Assembly: GCA_938743325.2 (NCBI GenBank) | Contig: OW568883.1 | Coordinates: 496,001 to 560,000, forward strand | Length of the DNA: 64,000 nt | Direction of reading: 5' to 3' | Source: Pycnococcus provasolii | Lineage: Eukaryota; Chlorophyta; Pseudoscourfieldiophyceae; Pseudoscourfieldiales; Pycnococcaceae | Part shown: piece by piece, positions 36,848 through 48,200 of the stretch | Layout of the letters: each line of letters begins with the position of its first letter | Position numbering within the stretch: position 1 is the stretch's first letter | Made by a program: the position numbers and the translations under genes | Notes under the pieces: model-generated | What the model saw: only the letters and a program-made list of their open reading frames with translations | Told to the model about the DNA's origin: nothing | The model's database searches: none

Positions 36848-37871
36848 ATGGCGCCGCCCGGTCGCAACAACAGCTCGCTCTTCACGCCCATAGGAGGCAA
36901 GCCGCTAAGCGAGAAGCGGCTGCCGACGAACCCCAAGTACAACAACGTCAAGAGCTCAATCAACAGGTGAGTGAGTGAGTGAGTGTGGGAGTACTCCAAC
37001 GTGTGAAACGAAGAAGAAGGCAAAAGTCAAACCTCACCTTGGTGTGTTGGTAGCAGAAGGAGGTGCCTCGCTCTTCTGGTGGTGGTGCTTTTGCGATCTT
37101 GTGTGCTTTTGCTGGAGAAAAAACTCGCTGTTACTCACGCGCGCGCACGCAAAAATACACACACACACACACAAACAAACAAAACAAACAAACGAACGCC
37201 AAACCCGCAGTGGATACAACCGACTCAAGGCGGAGGCGAAGTTCGACGCCAGCAAACACAACGCAAGGTTTCACAAAGACGAACACTTCAAGAGGATAAG
37301 CTGCGGGGCGTTCGTGCGCCTGCTCGCAACCGCAGGAGGCGCGGAGCCGCCGTCGCCCGTCGTGGGAACAGGACCGACGGCACTCAGCCCCATCGCGGAG
37401 GCGGACGGCAAGAGGGAAAAGCCGGTGGACGTGCTGATATTGGACCTGAGGACCGCGGAAGATTTCGAGCAGTGCCGTATCTCAGGAAGCGTCTCGTACC
37501 CCGTCGCAATGCTGCACCGCGCGACCAACCCGTTCACCGCAGAGGTGCTCTCGTATGCGAATCAGCAACCTGGCAAGCTCATCGTGCTCTACGACGCCGA
37601 CGAACGTATCGCCGCCGGCGCGGCGAATCTGATGTTCGAGAAGGGCATCGACAACGTGTGCATGCTCAGCGGCGGGCTTGCGGAGTTTGCGAACCGCTTC
37701 CCAGAGATGGTGCTCGGCGAGTTGCCAGAGAGCTTAAGGCGAGCGCCGCCGCGGATCTCCGCCGCAAGCCGACACGCCGCGGCGCGGGGCAGGCTCGTGA
37801 GCAGTTCCTCAGCTTCCTCAGCCATGTCCGTGGCGAGCTACAGGTCGTCGGCAAGCTCCGCCTGGCGGTGA
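36848..37871 (+). CDS. CEP41: CEP41-like ciliary/centrosomal rhodanese-domain protein, one intron
   Basis: Exon 1 is 36848-36966 (MAPPGRNNSSLFTPIGGKPL, ending NPKYNNVKSSIN). The intron is 36967-37210 (GTGAGT to CCGCAG). Exon 2 runs from 37211 to the stop at 37871; the product is 259 aa. NPKYNNVKS, then KDEHFKRISCGAFVRLL, then a rhodanese-like domain (ILDLRTAEDFEQCRISGSVS, YPVAMLHRATNPF) follow the CEP41 order. The active-site loop reads LYDADERIAA with no catalytic Cys, as in CEP41, so it is a non-enzymatic rhodanese. CEP41 acts at basal bodies and cilia and promotes entry of the tubulin polyglutamylase TTLL6. The tail is Ser/Ala-rich. It is convergent with the D27-like gene (92 bp). Confidence 0.88.
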
Positions 37872-37963
37872 CGTGCACGCGTGTTGGTTTATGTTACTAC
37901 GGGAGCTCCTCTGAGGTGGTTTTCGGGAACAGAAAGAAGGGTCGTCACTAACCTTAGTTACAC

Positions 37964-38923
37964 CTACACTTCCGCGCGCACCTTGCGTCGCTGATCGTCG
38001 ACTGACCAGCACTTGCCACCTCGCTTGACCTCGTCGATGCGCGCACGCAGGCTATCCGCACTCGTAGCCGTTCCGTCGGGCGTGACGGCAACTGCGGCGT
38101 CAGCACGGGCCGCCTCGCTCGCCCGAGCGGCAATCACCTCGAGGCTTTCGTAAGCTTGCATGTCCGACTTGAGACCACGATAGTCGCTCTTGCAGTTCGT
38201 GAAGCAAGGCACGAGCACCGCCTCATCTTCGCTCAGTGGCGGCGCCTCGACACCGAAGCGCCACACGCAGCTGAAGTCGTCGTAGTTGGGCTGGATGTGC
38301 ATATCCATGCCAAAGTCTTCTTTCAGCCACTGTTGGCTGGGCGCCTTGCAGCTGTTGACGCATACGCTCGCGCACCCGCTGCTTTCAAGGAATCGGCACC
38401 TCTCCGCCTTGACGCTCTGCGGTAGTCTGAGCGTCTCAGGGAGGAACGGGAGTACTTGCTTGAGTCGTTTGGGTGTTGGCACTTCGACGTGGTCGGCGCC
38501 CTGCATGGGTCCCATGAGCCATGGGAATAGGTTGTAGAATACGAGAAAGAAAGCAAAGTTGCCCGCCGTCTGCGGCACGTTTGGCTGTACGTATTTTTTC
38601 CACAGCGGCGGCACCCACCCGATCCCGAGCGCGGGTAGAATTCCCTCGAAGACTCTTCTCGCTCGTTCCGTGACATCTGCGGCGGTTCCTTCCATGTCGT
38701 TGACTTCTCGCACGGGCGTGAGTATGGCGTCGAAGTTCGTCCATGGTCTTGGGTCGGAATCTTGTTTGACTTCTTCGACGAGCAGTTTTCTGATTGTGTA
38801 CGTGAGTAGTTTCGACTGCGGCAGTGCGTCAATAGATGTGTAGTCCGGCGTTCCGTCAGGTAAGAGAGGGAGGGATCCCTGCGGTGGCATAAATCCCCGC
38901 CAAGCCGGTCCACCAGAGGGCTC

Positions 38924-38957
<34 letters not shown>

Positions 38958-39085
38958 GACGCACAAGTACGCGACTCAAAAGCCAAAGGACGACGACGAG
39001 ATGTACGCGAAGAATGAAATGAAGAGACAGCATGAAGAGGCTTTGACGAGGGTAAACGCGAATGCGAGCAGAGAGGGACGGACAT
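37964..39085 (-). CDS. DWARF27-like beta-carotene isomerase (plastid)
   Basis: This 373-aa protein has about 60 residues of Ser/Arg-rich leader, including a run of ten Ser, as expected for a chloroplast transit peptide. The D27 (DUF4033) core is clear in the second half: CRFLESSGCASVCVNSCKAP, SQQWLKEDFGMDMHIQPNYD and DFSCVWRFGVEAPP. D27 proteins are iron-containing plastid isomerases that interconvert all-trans and 9-cis beta-carotene at the head of apocarotenoid/strigolactone synthesis; green algae have several paralogues. AGGTGTAAC lies just after the stop. Its 5' side carries a TATTG microsatellite and a TTAGGG tract, shared with the divergent p24 gene. Confidence 0.9.
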
Positions 39086-39090
39086 GACTG

Positions 39091-39114
39091 TATTGTATTG
39101 TATTGTATTGTATT
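39091..39114. repeat. (TATTG)n microsatellite in the D27-like 5' leader
   Basis: Four perfect TATTG units plus a partial one lie directly upstream of the start codon. Confidence 0.95.
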
Positions 39115-39274
39115 CTCGTGACGAAGAAACAGCTATGGCTCCTGAGATCCAGCTGTGCTATTGATGAAGAAGCAGCACAACACAGGTTTTGTGCTGTGAT
39201 GAGGCGTGATTTTGAGAGATGGAGCGCTGTGAGCCACAGGTGACGATAAGGCTGAGATTCCTCCCCAGGGCCCG

Positions 39275-39326
39275 GGTTAGGGTTTCCAACGTTAGGGTTA
39301 GGTTTTAGGGTTCGGGTTAGGGTTTC
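39275..39326 (+). repeat. TTAGGG-type tract in a divergent promoter
   Basis: Degenerate TTAGGG, TTTTAGGG and TTCGGG units lie between the D27-like (39085, minus) and p24 (39410, plus) starts. Confidence 0.88.
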
Positions 39327-39409
39327 GTCTGCTTTTTTGTTTTTGTTTTTCCTGTTCTTGTTCCGGCTTCGCTTTTATTTCTCTCCGTAGAGCACTTTGC
39401 CTGCTCACG

Positions 39410-40069
39410 ATGAGCATGTCGGCGTTACCTCCCTTTATGAAGTTCGTGGTCGTCCTCGTCATGAGTCCTCTCATCCTCCTTACTACTTCCATTCCGTGTA
39501 CTTTTGCCTTGGAGTTTGACATGCTGTTCCAGACGAAGTGCGTGATGGAGGAAATATCCAAGAATGTTCTCGCCGTGATCGACTACGAAGGGTTCAAACG
39601 GGACAGCCCCTCGGAGAAAGTCCCTCTGAGCGTGAAAGTCGAAGACCCGTACGGGGACGTCGTCTACGTCAAAGATAACTCAGAAGGGGAGCACTACTCC
39701 TTCACCACCAAACGCCAAGGAGACTACAAAACATGCTTCACCGCGAAAGATCTGCAAACCGCGAAAACGACCAAAGTACGCCTCGACTGGAAAACGGGCG
39801 TGGCCGCGACGGACTGGGACGCCATCGCCAAAAAAGATAACCTCAACGCAATTGCAGCGGAACTCAAGCGAATGGAGGAACTCACGAAGGAAATTCACGA
39901 AGAAATGCTCGTCATGAAGCAGCGCGAGATGCAGATGCGCGACATGAACGAAAGCACGAACTCGCGCGTCGCGTGGTTCTCCGTCACAAGCCTGCTTGTG
40001 TGCGTGGGCTTGTCCATCTGGCAGCTGTACTATCTGCGCAGCTTCTTCGAGAGGAAGAAGCTCCTATAG
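39410..40069 (+). CDS. p24 (emp24/gp25L/GOLD) cargo receptor
   Basis: This 219-aa protein has a signal peptide (about 1-34), a lumenal GOLD domain beginning LEFDMLFQTKCVMEEISKNV with the paired Cys, and GDYKTCFTAK. A coiled-coil neck follows (ELKRMEELTKEIHEEMLVMK), then one membrane span (AWFSVTSLLVCVGLSIWQLY), and the short tail LRSFFERKKLL. The FF plus KK tail is the standard COPII/COPI signal of the family. p24 proteins cycle between ER and Golgi and sort cargo such as GPI-anchored proteins. ER-exit and retrieval genes in the window (this and the HDEL protein) are not adjacent. TGTAA lies at about 40091. It is convergent with TrpRS (104 bp). Confidence 0.93.
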   Translation: MSMSALPPFMKFVVVLVMSPLILLTTSIPCTFALEFDMLFQTKCVMEEISKNVLAVIDYEGFKRDSPSEKVPLSVKVEDPYGDVVYVKDNSEGEHYSFTTKRQGDYKTCFTAKDLQTAKTTKVRLDWKTGVAATDWDAIAKKDNLNAIAAELKRMEELTKEIHEEMLVMKQREMQMRDMNESTNSRVAWFSVTSLLVCVGLSIWQLYYLRSFFERKKLL

Positions 40070-40173
40070 AAAAAAAGGGAAAGTAGGAGTTGTAATCGTT
40101 TGTTTCTCTTTTTTTTTTGCACATTTCAGTTTTTTTGTTTTCGTATTAAAAATCATCAAAGAGACTTAAGTGT

Positions 40174-41457
40174 TCAAAGTCTCTTTCCAGGCGCGAATCC
40201 CAGCGCGTCACGGCAGTCATCCACAGTGGCATTCGCAACTTCCGCCGCCGCCTCCGCACCACGTGCGAGGATGCGCTCAAGCTCACCGTCGTCAGATCGC
40301 ACGTCGTGGTAACGCTCCTGGATCGGACGCAGGTGCTCCACCACCGCCTCGGCAAGCCGCGGCTTGAACTCTCCCCAGCGGCAAGATCCCACCTCCGCGA
40401 GCACGGCATCACGCTCCAAGCCAGTCGCTAGCTCGTAGATGCTCAGAAGATTATTCGCCTCAGGACGCTCGTCGTTGCCGTACTCAAGTCCGTCGAACGC
40501 GTCCGTCTTGCATCGCTTCACCTTGTTCGCAATGACGTCCGGCGGATCCAGCAAATTGATGCGGCTGCCTTCCGCCGGGTCACTCTTCGACATCTTCTTC
40601 TTGCCGTCGGTCATCGACATCACACGAGCACCTGCGGGCGGGATGTACGCCTCCGGAACGCGAAACACGCGTCCGCCACGGCCACCTCGCTTCTTCCACT
40701 TCTTGCCGCCGTACTTGTCGTTGACGCGCCCCGCAATGTCGCGCGTCAACTCGAGGTGTTGCCTCTGGTCTTCGCCAACGGGAACCAAGTCAGCCTGGTA
40801 TAGAAGGATGTCCGCAGCCATGAGAACGGGGTAGTCGAGCAAGCCCACGCCGACATCCTCGCCCTGCTTGACCGCCTTCTCCTTGAACTGGATCATGCGC
40901 TGAAGCCAACCGAGCGGCGTGACGCAGTTCAGCAGCCAGGTCAGCTCGCTGTGAGCACGCACGTGGCTCTGCACGAACACGTTCGATCGGGCGGGGTCGA
41001 TGCCTGACGCAAGGTACATGGCGGCGGATGAGAGCGTGGAGTCGCGCAGGAGCTTCGGGTCGTGAGGCTGCACGGTGATGGCGTGCAGGTCAACGACGCA
41101 GAAGAACGCGTCGAAGTTCTCCTGGAACGTGACCCAGTTTCGAATTGCGCCGAAGTAGTTGCCCAGGTGTAGGTCACCCGTCGGTTGCACACCGGAGAGC
41201 ATGCGTTTCCGCCGTTCCGGTTTGGATTCCGCTTCTTCGGAGGTTGCGGATGCGGGTGGCGCGGAAGCTTCTGCTGACACTGGCGACGCACTCGCACGTG
41301 CCAAAGAAACATGCCGGGACTTCAAGGAGAAGTTTTTGGTGGTTGTGAGTCCTGCACGTTGAGGTACTCGTACTCTGCTCCTAATCATCGACATGGATGC
41401 CGGAGAGCAAGACATGGACGTCATCGTCGTGCGCATACTACTCTTCAGCGACAGCAT
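40174..41457 (-). CDS. Organellar tryptophanyl-tRNA synthetase (bacterial type)
   Basis: This 427-aa class I aminoacyl-tRNA synthetase charges tRNA-Trp. The HIGH-equivalent is in GVQPTGDLHLGNYFGAIRNW, and the KMSKS loop is present as GKKKMSKSDP. Other bacterial/organellar TrpRS features are LLNCVTPLGWLQRMIQFKEK, YPVLMAADILLYQADLVPVG and EDQRQHLELTRDIA. About 85 residues precede the fold and are Ser/Thr/Arg/Met-rich, fitting plastid, mitochondrial or dual targeting. The first ATG in frame (41457) is used. A CCCTAA tract lies about 115 bp upstream. Confidence 0.95.
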   Translation of the reverse strand: MLSLKSSMRTTMTSMSCSPASMSMIRSRVRVPQRAGLTTTKNFSLKSRHVSLARASASPVSAEASAPPASATSEEAESKPERRKRMLSGVQPTGDLHLGNYFGAIRNWVTFQENFDAFFCVVDLHAITVQPHDPKLLRDSTLSSAAMYLASGIDPARSNVFVQSHVRAHSELTWLLNCVTPLGWLQRMIQFKEKAVKQGEDVGVGLLDYPVLMAADILLYQADLVPVGEDQRQHLELTRDIAGRVNDKYGGKKWKKRGGRGGRVFRVPEAYIPPAGARVMSMTDGKKKMSKSDPAEGSRINLLDPPDVIANKVKRCKTDAFDGLEYGNDERPEANNLLSIYELATGLERDAVLAEVGSCRWGEFKPRLAEAVVEHLRPIQERYHDVRSDDGELERILARGAEAAAEVANATVDDCRDALGFAPGKRL

Positions 41458-41570
41458 TATTTCACTTACGGGACGCAGCTGGAAAGAAAAAAACGGCGAA
41501 GTTATCCGGAGGCTCCCAGGTGTGGGGATTCTAAGCCACAGAACCTAAAGTGGGGGGCTAACCTCTGGGG

Positions 41571-41600
41571 TAACCCTAGCTAGCTGTAAACCCTAACCCG
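41571..41600. repeat. Short CCCTAA tract upstream of TrpRS
   Basis: AACCCTAGC and AAACCCTAACCC lie about 115 bp from the TrpRS ATG. Confidence 0.8.
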
Positions 41601-41848
41601 AACTGAACTGCATTCCCTAAGTACTACTCATAAATTTTACCGTACCAAACTCCGGCCAGTGAAAAAAAGACCCCGGGACCCTTGCACACCGGGTGGATCC
41701 CTGAGCTCGTGTTTCTTCCCAGAGTGTTTCTTGCAAGAGTGTTTCTTGCAGGGACCCTTCGCGTTCGGGCGTGTTGCTTGACCACCTTACTCAACGTGAT
41801 GCAAAACACCTATGCAAAACCGGCCGGTGTGCAGGCCTGGGTTGGTAA

Positions 41849-42139
41849 ATTCCCCGACCCCCCCTGGGGAAGTGGGTTGACGGCGATTTCGTCGCGATCG
41901 CCGCGGGTTTCGGTCACTCGTTGGCGCTGCGATGCAACGGCAGCGTCGCGTGCTGGGGCTGGAACGGCGAAGACCAGGCGCCTCCCGACGGCGTGGACGG
42001 TGACTTCGTCGCGATCGCCGCTGGTCACTATCACTCTTTGGCGCTTCGACGCAACGGCAATGTCGCGTGCTGGGGACGCAACTGGCACGGTGAGGCGCCT
42101 CCCGAGGGCGTCACTGGGCCATTCGGACACACGGTGTAA
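41849..42139 (+). pseudogene. RCC1-repeat gene fragment
   Basis: An open frame without ATG encodes two RCC1-type propeller repeats (DGDFVAIAAGFGHSLALRCN, GSVACWGWNGEDQAPPDGVD, DGDFVAIAAGHYHSLALRRN) and then a stop after GPFGHTV. Only two of the usual seven repeats are present and no start exon was found. It is most likely a fragment or a terminal exon of a decayed copy of an RCC1-repeat gene. Confidence 0.6.
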
Positions 42140-42268
42140 ATCAAAAGACTCCTTACACAAAAAAAAAATAGTTGTAACACAAATTCATTGAATTGAACCT
42201 TTTATCTTGTACAATAGTAAGGCTGACAGAAGAACAGGCGCAGCGCTGGCCACTAACAACTAACGAAT

Positions 42269-45200
42269 TTATGCAGCCACCACCTCGACGTCATCACCGC
42301 CAACATCTTCTTCTTCGTTGTCGTCGCGATCCACCTTGCGCAAATCTTTGAGCCAAGCACGAAACTGCACGAGCACGTCCCATCCGTCACGAAGCAGATC
42401 CAAATTCGATCCGAGCACCACGAACATGCCCAGGATTGCACACGCAATCATAGTCCAAAGAATGGCGGCATTGTTCTCTCGCGCATCGTCGGATGCCAGC
42501 GCTGCCCCACATGTCAGAAATTGCGTAATAACATCGAGCTGAGCGACGGAATGCTTCACGCCGTCCTCGAAAGGCTGCCACAGAATAAGCCAGAAGAATT
42601 CTAGTAGCGTGAGGGCAAATGTCAAATAGATGTTCGTCGAAGATTCCTCTCCCGTGCAGCCGAATATGAACGGGAAAATGAATGCTTTGAATGCAATAAA
42701 AACAGCGTAGCCTATGCGAAAATGATAACCTTTGATGTAGCCACCTGTACAACGCAGAGTCAGCTTGCGCACGGGTGCCAGCAAACTAGTCTTTGGATAG
42801 CCAGGCACGTGCGCGTCTGGCACGGATGGATCGTAGTCTTTTTCGTTTGGCATAGCACCTCGAAAATCGGTGAAGATTGGTCCATACACCTCAACAAACG
42901 TTGCGAGCATTCCCTCGTGTCCTGTGTTCACCCATTCGCCCACCTGAAACGTTCCTGATTTCGATAATGAAGCTGGTATATCGGACTTGTCCATTGACTC
43001 CTGATGCTTTATCTCAGCCGCGGCTTCAGCCCACGAAATTTTATCGTCTCCATCGAAGTCGCCCTTCGATTTGCTGCCACGCGATCTGAGCTTCGACAGC
43101 TTGCGACGCATTCGTATGAGCTCAAGCATTTTGGTTCCTCGCTTGCCTAAGCCCCTCCAGATTAACATCAGGCTCGATCGATCGCTGCCCTCCTCAAGCT
43201 CAAACTTAGCATACTCTCTCTTCAATAACATCCTGTTTACGATGTAAAGCACGCTACCTGTGAGGAATGCGGGTACCAAAAAGAATACGACGATGCCAAC
43301 AGCAATTTCACCAAAGGTGTATGCTGGATTGCTCACCAATTTGCCGGCGGCAAGTGCAAGGCCAGGAGCGACGATGTACAGCGCACACAACTCAATGTAC
43401 GGAAACACAATCGTTGATGGAGACTGGGAGCCTGGGTAAATGAGATGGTACAAAGACTCTGTACCGAAGCGCAGCATCGACGATGCAATGATGACAATAA
43501 CGCCAATGAGAACGCTCTGACCGAATGCCTCCAGGCTGTGCACGGGAGGATCCGCAATCAAATTCCAGTACTTTTGAGCCTCAGCAAGATCAGAATTCAG
43601 CCAATTGGACATATTAACGATCGTCGAAATATTCACGCTCACCGTCACAACGTTGGTAACCGTCTCCTGCGTCTTCTGCAATTTCTCCTCAAAATCCTGA
43701 AGCTTTAGTGTATTATTCATACCGTCCTGCAGAAGATGTCGGCGCAGATGCGTGGGACCAAGGATGGAGCGCCGCGCTGTGGCCTTTGCCGCCGTCGTGT
43801 TTTGCTTACGCGTGCTAGAATCATCGTTTGACGACGTGAACCACGAGCCCCCGAATTGAAGCGTAACCCAGTTAAGCTCGCGGGCAAAGCTGCGGTACGC
43901 CTCGGGAACTGTGTTTCCGCCAAAGTCTGCCGTCATCGAAAAAAATTGCATCGTACGGAAGGAACGAAGTAATCCAATCATATTCGATACGCTAGACGTA
44001 GTTGCTGCATGGCACATTGCACTGCTCTCCGACGCAGCAATCGTCGACGCTACGCCAGCTGTGGCCATGCTTGACACGGATGCTGCCGCCACGGCAGACG
44101 CCGCGGATAGGGAAATCGTTGCCGCAGTGCTCGTGGCAACGGCGATGGTACCTGTGCCGATTACGGCCGTGCCAAGTCCTTCCGCAGCGTCAGTCTCCTC
44201 GGGAACGCCACGAAAGTTCACAGTCGCCGTGGGATTCACGGCCTTTCCGGCATTTCCGGCGAGATCTTGAAATCCGCCATCTTTCACCGTAACAGTGACG
44301 TTCAAGTCCCCCTCGAGCTTTCTGGGCTTTATCAGTATGCCAACTTCCGTCGCAAGGATGTACGGCAATTCCAATGCGTCGGTTCCAACATCCTCTGGGT
44401 AATTCACACCATCCAGCACGACGAATGCAGTTAAATTCCCATTGTTCACGACAATGCTTTGGGAGCTGAATCCAATCACAGGCTCACTGAAAAAAAGCGT
44501 GAAGAGAACAAACCCCCTATCGGAGTTGTATCCTTTGCCATAAACGCTCACTGAAGCTTCGGGCGGCACTCCGTCGTGGAGCAGGGGAATTGTGCTTGCA
44601 ACAGTCTCTTCTTTCGCCAAATCTCCGCGAAGCACTCGCACCGTTCCCTCGTTGCCATTACCTGCACTGTCCGTCACGCTGTTTTCAAGTAGTGTAATGT
44701 TGACGTTCCCTTCGGCGATTTGAGGAAGTACCTCAACGACGTACACAGTCTCCTTCGCCACAGTCTCACCCACGATGGAAGTTACGGCACCGTTTGTGAC
44801 CGCGAACGAGGCGTTTGTCAAAGGCGCCGCGACGTCCGGTGGCATGCTGATGCGCAACTCAAGCTCCGGGCTTTGCTGATTTGAAACGAATTTCGTGACC
44901 ACAACTTTCGCGCTCGGTCGCACGGTATCGACACTGATCTCGTACGTCGTATCTGGAAGTGTTGTGCTCGAAGAAGTTCGCGACCCGAGCGAGCATATGC
45001 CACTCGCAGCTGACATGACAATCTTGCCAACCTGACCATTCTTCGCCCTAATTTGTATCAAATACGAAGCACCTGCATCCAATTTCTCATGCTCAACTCC
45101 CACGATGTCTGCAGGTCCCTGCACCGAGAGAGAAGACTGCAACTTGGTATCCAATCCCGTGCATGCACTGTCACTGAATCGAGCTCGAACATTCATCACA

Positions 45201-48200
45201 TCGTTTACCGTATTGAGAATTGCATTCGGTCCAGCACACGGCGGTGTAGCGCACGCTCGCTCCCAAATAATCGCAATTGGTAAATTCGAGCTGTCATCAA
45301 AAATGACAGGTGGTGATGCGATTGAGATCGGGCCGACATTACCAAAACCATTATCTCTCAAGTATTGCATCAGCAAGGTGAGGAAGTCGGGGTCATTTAT
45401 ACGCGCCATGCCCAAGTCTGCATCCGCGTTCGTTGCAAAATTCAAGGAGAATGTCACGTCCGAACCTTGCGTTTGCAATAATATGTGCCGTCGTCTTTGA
45501 CCATCGGTTGAAGCGGTATCTATAATATCCTGCACCGAAATTTCTGTGCAGGATGCTAACTTAGACAGGGTATCTCCTAGCGCCACCTCCACCCCATCTT
45601 TGAGAACGCGTCGAGAAGATTCTGTCCCAATCACAGAAGAATTGTAGCCATTGATGGTCACAACAAATTGCAGGACCCATGGCCGGAAGACTTGCTCAGG
45701 AGCATTCGTCGTCGTCGTCGTCGTTGTTGTGGTAGTGGTAGTGGTGGTGGTTGTCGTTGTTGTCGTCGTTGTTATGATGGTGGTGGTCGTCGTTGTTAGC
45801 AACTGGGGCGCTGTGGTTGTTATGTTGCAGTCGCCCATGTCGAAGTTGCAAGCAGTCACGTTGCACTCTGGATTGCAGAATCCATCTCCGACAATCGCAT
45901 TGAAGCAGAAGGGTGCACATGAAGGCTCCGTCGTATTTGTGGTTGTCGTGGTTGTCGTGCAAAGCGGCTTCTGACCGTTAAAATTGTACGTGTACGTTTG
46001 ATTTTCAGAGCAAGCCGTATCGCAGCACACTTCGAGATGGATTGTCGCAGGGCCACAGGATGGATACTCAATCGTCGTGTAAGACAGAGACTGATAAGGT
46101 CCTTGATTCGACACCACGCAACCAGGTTCGAGGCATTTGACAAACATGCGCGAGCTGTTCATCATCGGGATGGCGTACAAGGTGATTGCGGGCCACGCAT
46201 TTGCCAAACTCGCAAGCGTATCTGGAACGTCGATCGAGTAGTCGAAGACGCTTGGTGAGAATTCAGGAAACTTGATGCCCTCTCCAATGGACGCTGCCGG
46301 TGCGAATGAAAGGACTTCCGGGAAATGTCTGGCACCAATTTCACACACCTGCGAGCAGCTGGCATTGCACAAACGCTGAACCTCATCGATAGAATTCACG
46401 GCGATAGGTGAATCTGGCGGCGGCGGCGGCGATGGCGGCGGCGGCGGCGATAGTGCCGGAGTTGGCGGAGACGGCGTCGGTGTGCAAGTGTACACGGCGT
46501 CGTTCAACGCATTGTTCAAGGTTTGAATCATCACAACTGGCCATGGCTTGGCTGGAGTCCAGATGACATCGATCGCCGACGAGCTGAAGTTTGACTTTGT
46601 AGCGAAGAGCATGTTCTGCATCAGCGTGGCATTAGATGTATTCACGGCGGTGCCCGAAAGGCACATATCACAATTCGTGCACCCAATGTGAAATGAAAAT
46701 GTTGCCGTATTTGTCACACCCCCCTCACTAGCCCCTTGTTGAGATCCATCAACGAATTTGTAGGCTTGCGTGATGCTGCTGACGGTGATTAAGTTGCTGT
46801 TCGATACGATCGGTGCAGAAGTGAGAGCTAGTGATTGCACCCGAGTTGGGTTGAAATAGCTGAAAAGTTCCGTGCCCAGAAAATCTGGAGCTAGCACGCG
46901 CGCCTTCCCCAAGTTTGCCTGCTCTTCCGTGGCAAATAAAATAGACAGAGTGATGTCCGTGCCGTACAGCTGTGTATCTTCCGTAGATGTGGAACTAGTG
47001 GCATTATCCGCATAGCTTAAGATGTCGATTGCCGTGATGTTCGTCGAGACGGGGCCGAATGCGAATAACGCAGCGGCGACAAGTATTGCGCGGTCCTCTA
47101 ACGTTCCCAGCAATACCGTCGCACGGACTCCGCCAACTGACGTCACTTTGAATTGAAGTTCCCACGCGTCTCCTTCGTGACCTAGGTAAGTCTGCAGGAT
47201 GGTTTGGATGGTTGTTCGAAACTTCATGGTTGTGTCCATCCAATCAAGCGAACCTTCGGTTAAATTTTTCGTGAGCAGATCCGGAACGTTCACCATTTCG
47301 AAATCGCCTTTGTATGCGTAGCCGTACGATGTGATCAACGGCGGCTGCGGCGGTGGCGGTGGTGATGGGGGTGGTGGAGGCGGTGGAGGAGGCGGAGGTG
47401 GGGATGGAGGCGGAGGTGGGGGCGGCGGCGGCGGCGTCGGCGGAGGCGGCGGCGGCGGTGGCGATGCGTACGTGGTACTGCATTCATTCACCGCAGTCTT
47501 GATTTCGCCATCGTCAGGAAGAAAATGCGTCTTCCACGGAGACGCAGGGTCGGTCGACGGATCTACCGTTGTGTTCGCACTCGACAGGAGGGAGAGGCAG
47601 CTTCCAGCCACATCACAGGTTGTCTGGTTGATCTTTGAGATTACGCTGTACTCCGGTTTGGCAGTTTCCGCGCTGCGTCGCAACTCCACCGTCGCGGTTG
47701 CCTGATCGAAGGTGTAGCTGAAAAGCGACGTACCCGCCAGTGTTGGATTTCCATCCACGAGGAAGGTATCGTCAATCACTCCATAGCAGCTTTGATTTTT
47801 GCTATCTGTGTACTGGCACGCACGCCGGAAGACTGACTCGATGAATTGCGCCTGGTAGTCTTGGCAGCTTGGGTCTCTCGCGTTTAGGAGAGCGGTGTAG
47901 CACGTGCTGCCGCAGAAAGCCTGTATTAACGACCACGAGGCAGCACTGAGCGGAACGGCGTAAGCGTTCTCTCCGCTCATCTGCGCGTTGACATCGCGCT
48001 TTGCGACGGTGGCGTACGCCATCTGGAACGCCGTCATGTTCGACATGCCTACGTCAAAGCAGTCTGGTTGGTAGCTCTTAATCTTCTCCTCGGTGATCCA
48101 GCGGCAGTACACATCCGTCACACCGGCGAACGAAGCCGTGATGTACGAAGACTTCTCCGCCCAATCGCTGTACGTTCGCGCCGCCATCGTTCCGTTCGCC

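Noticed and set aside
45651-45974. Poly-Val plus-strand frame
   Set aside because: Shadow of the poly-Thr stalk of the giant gene.
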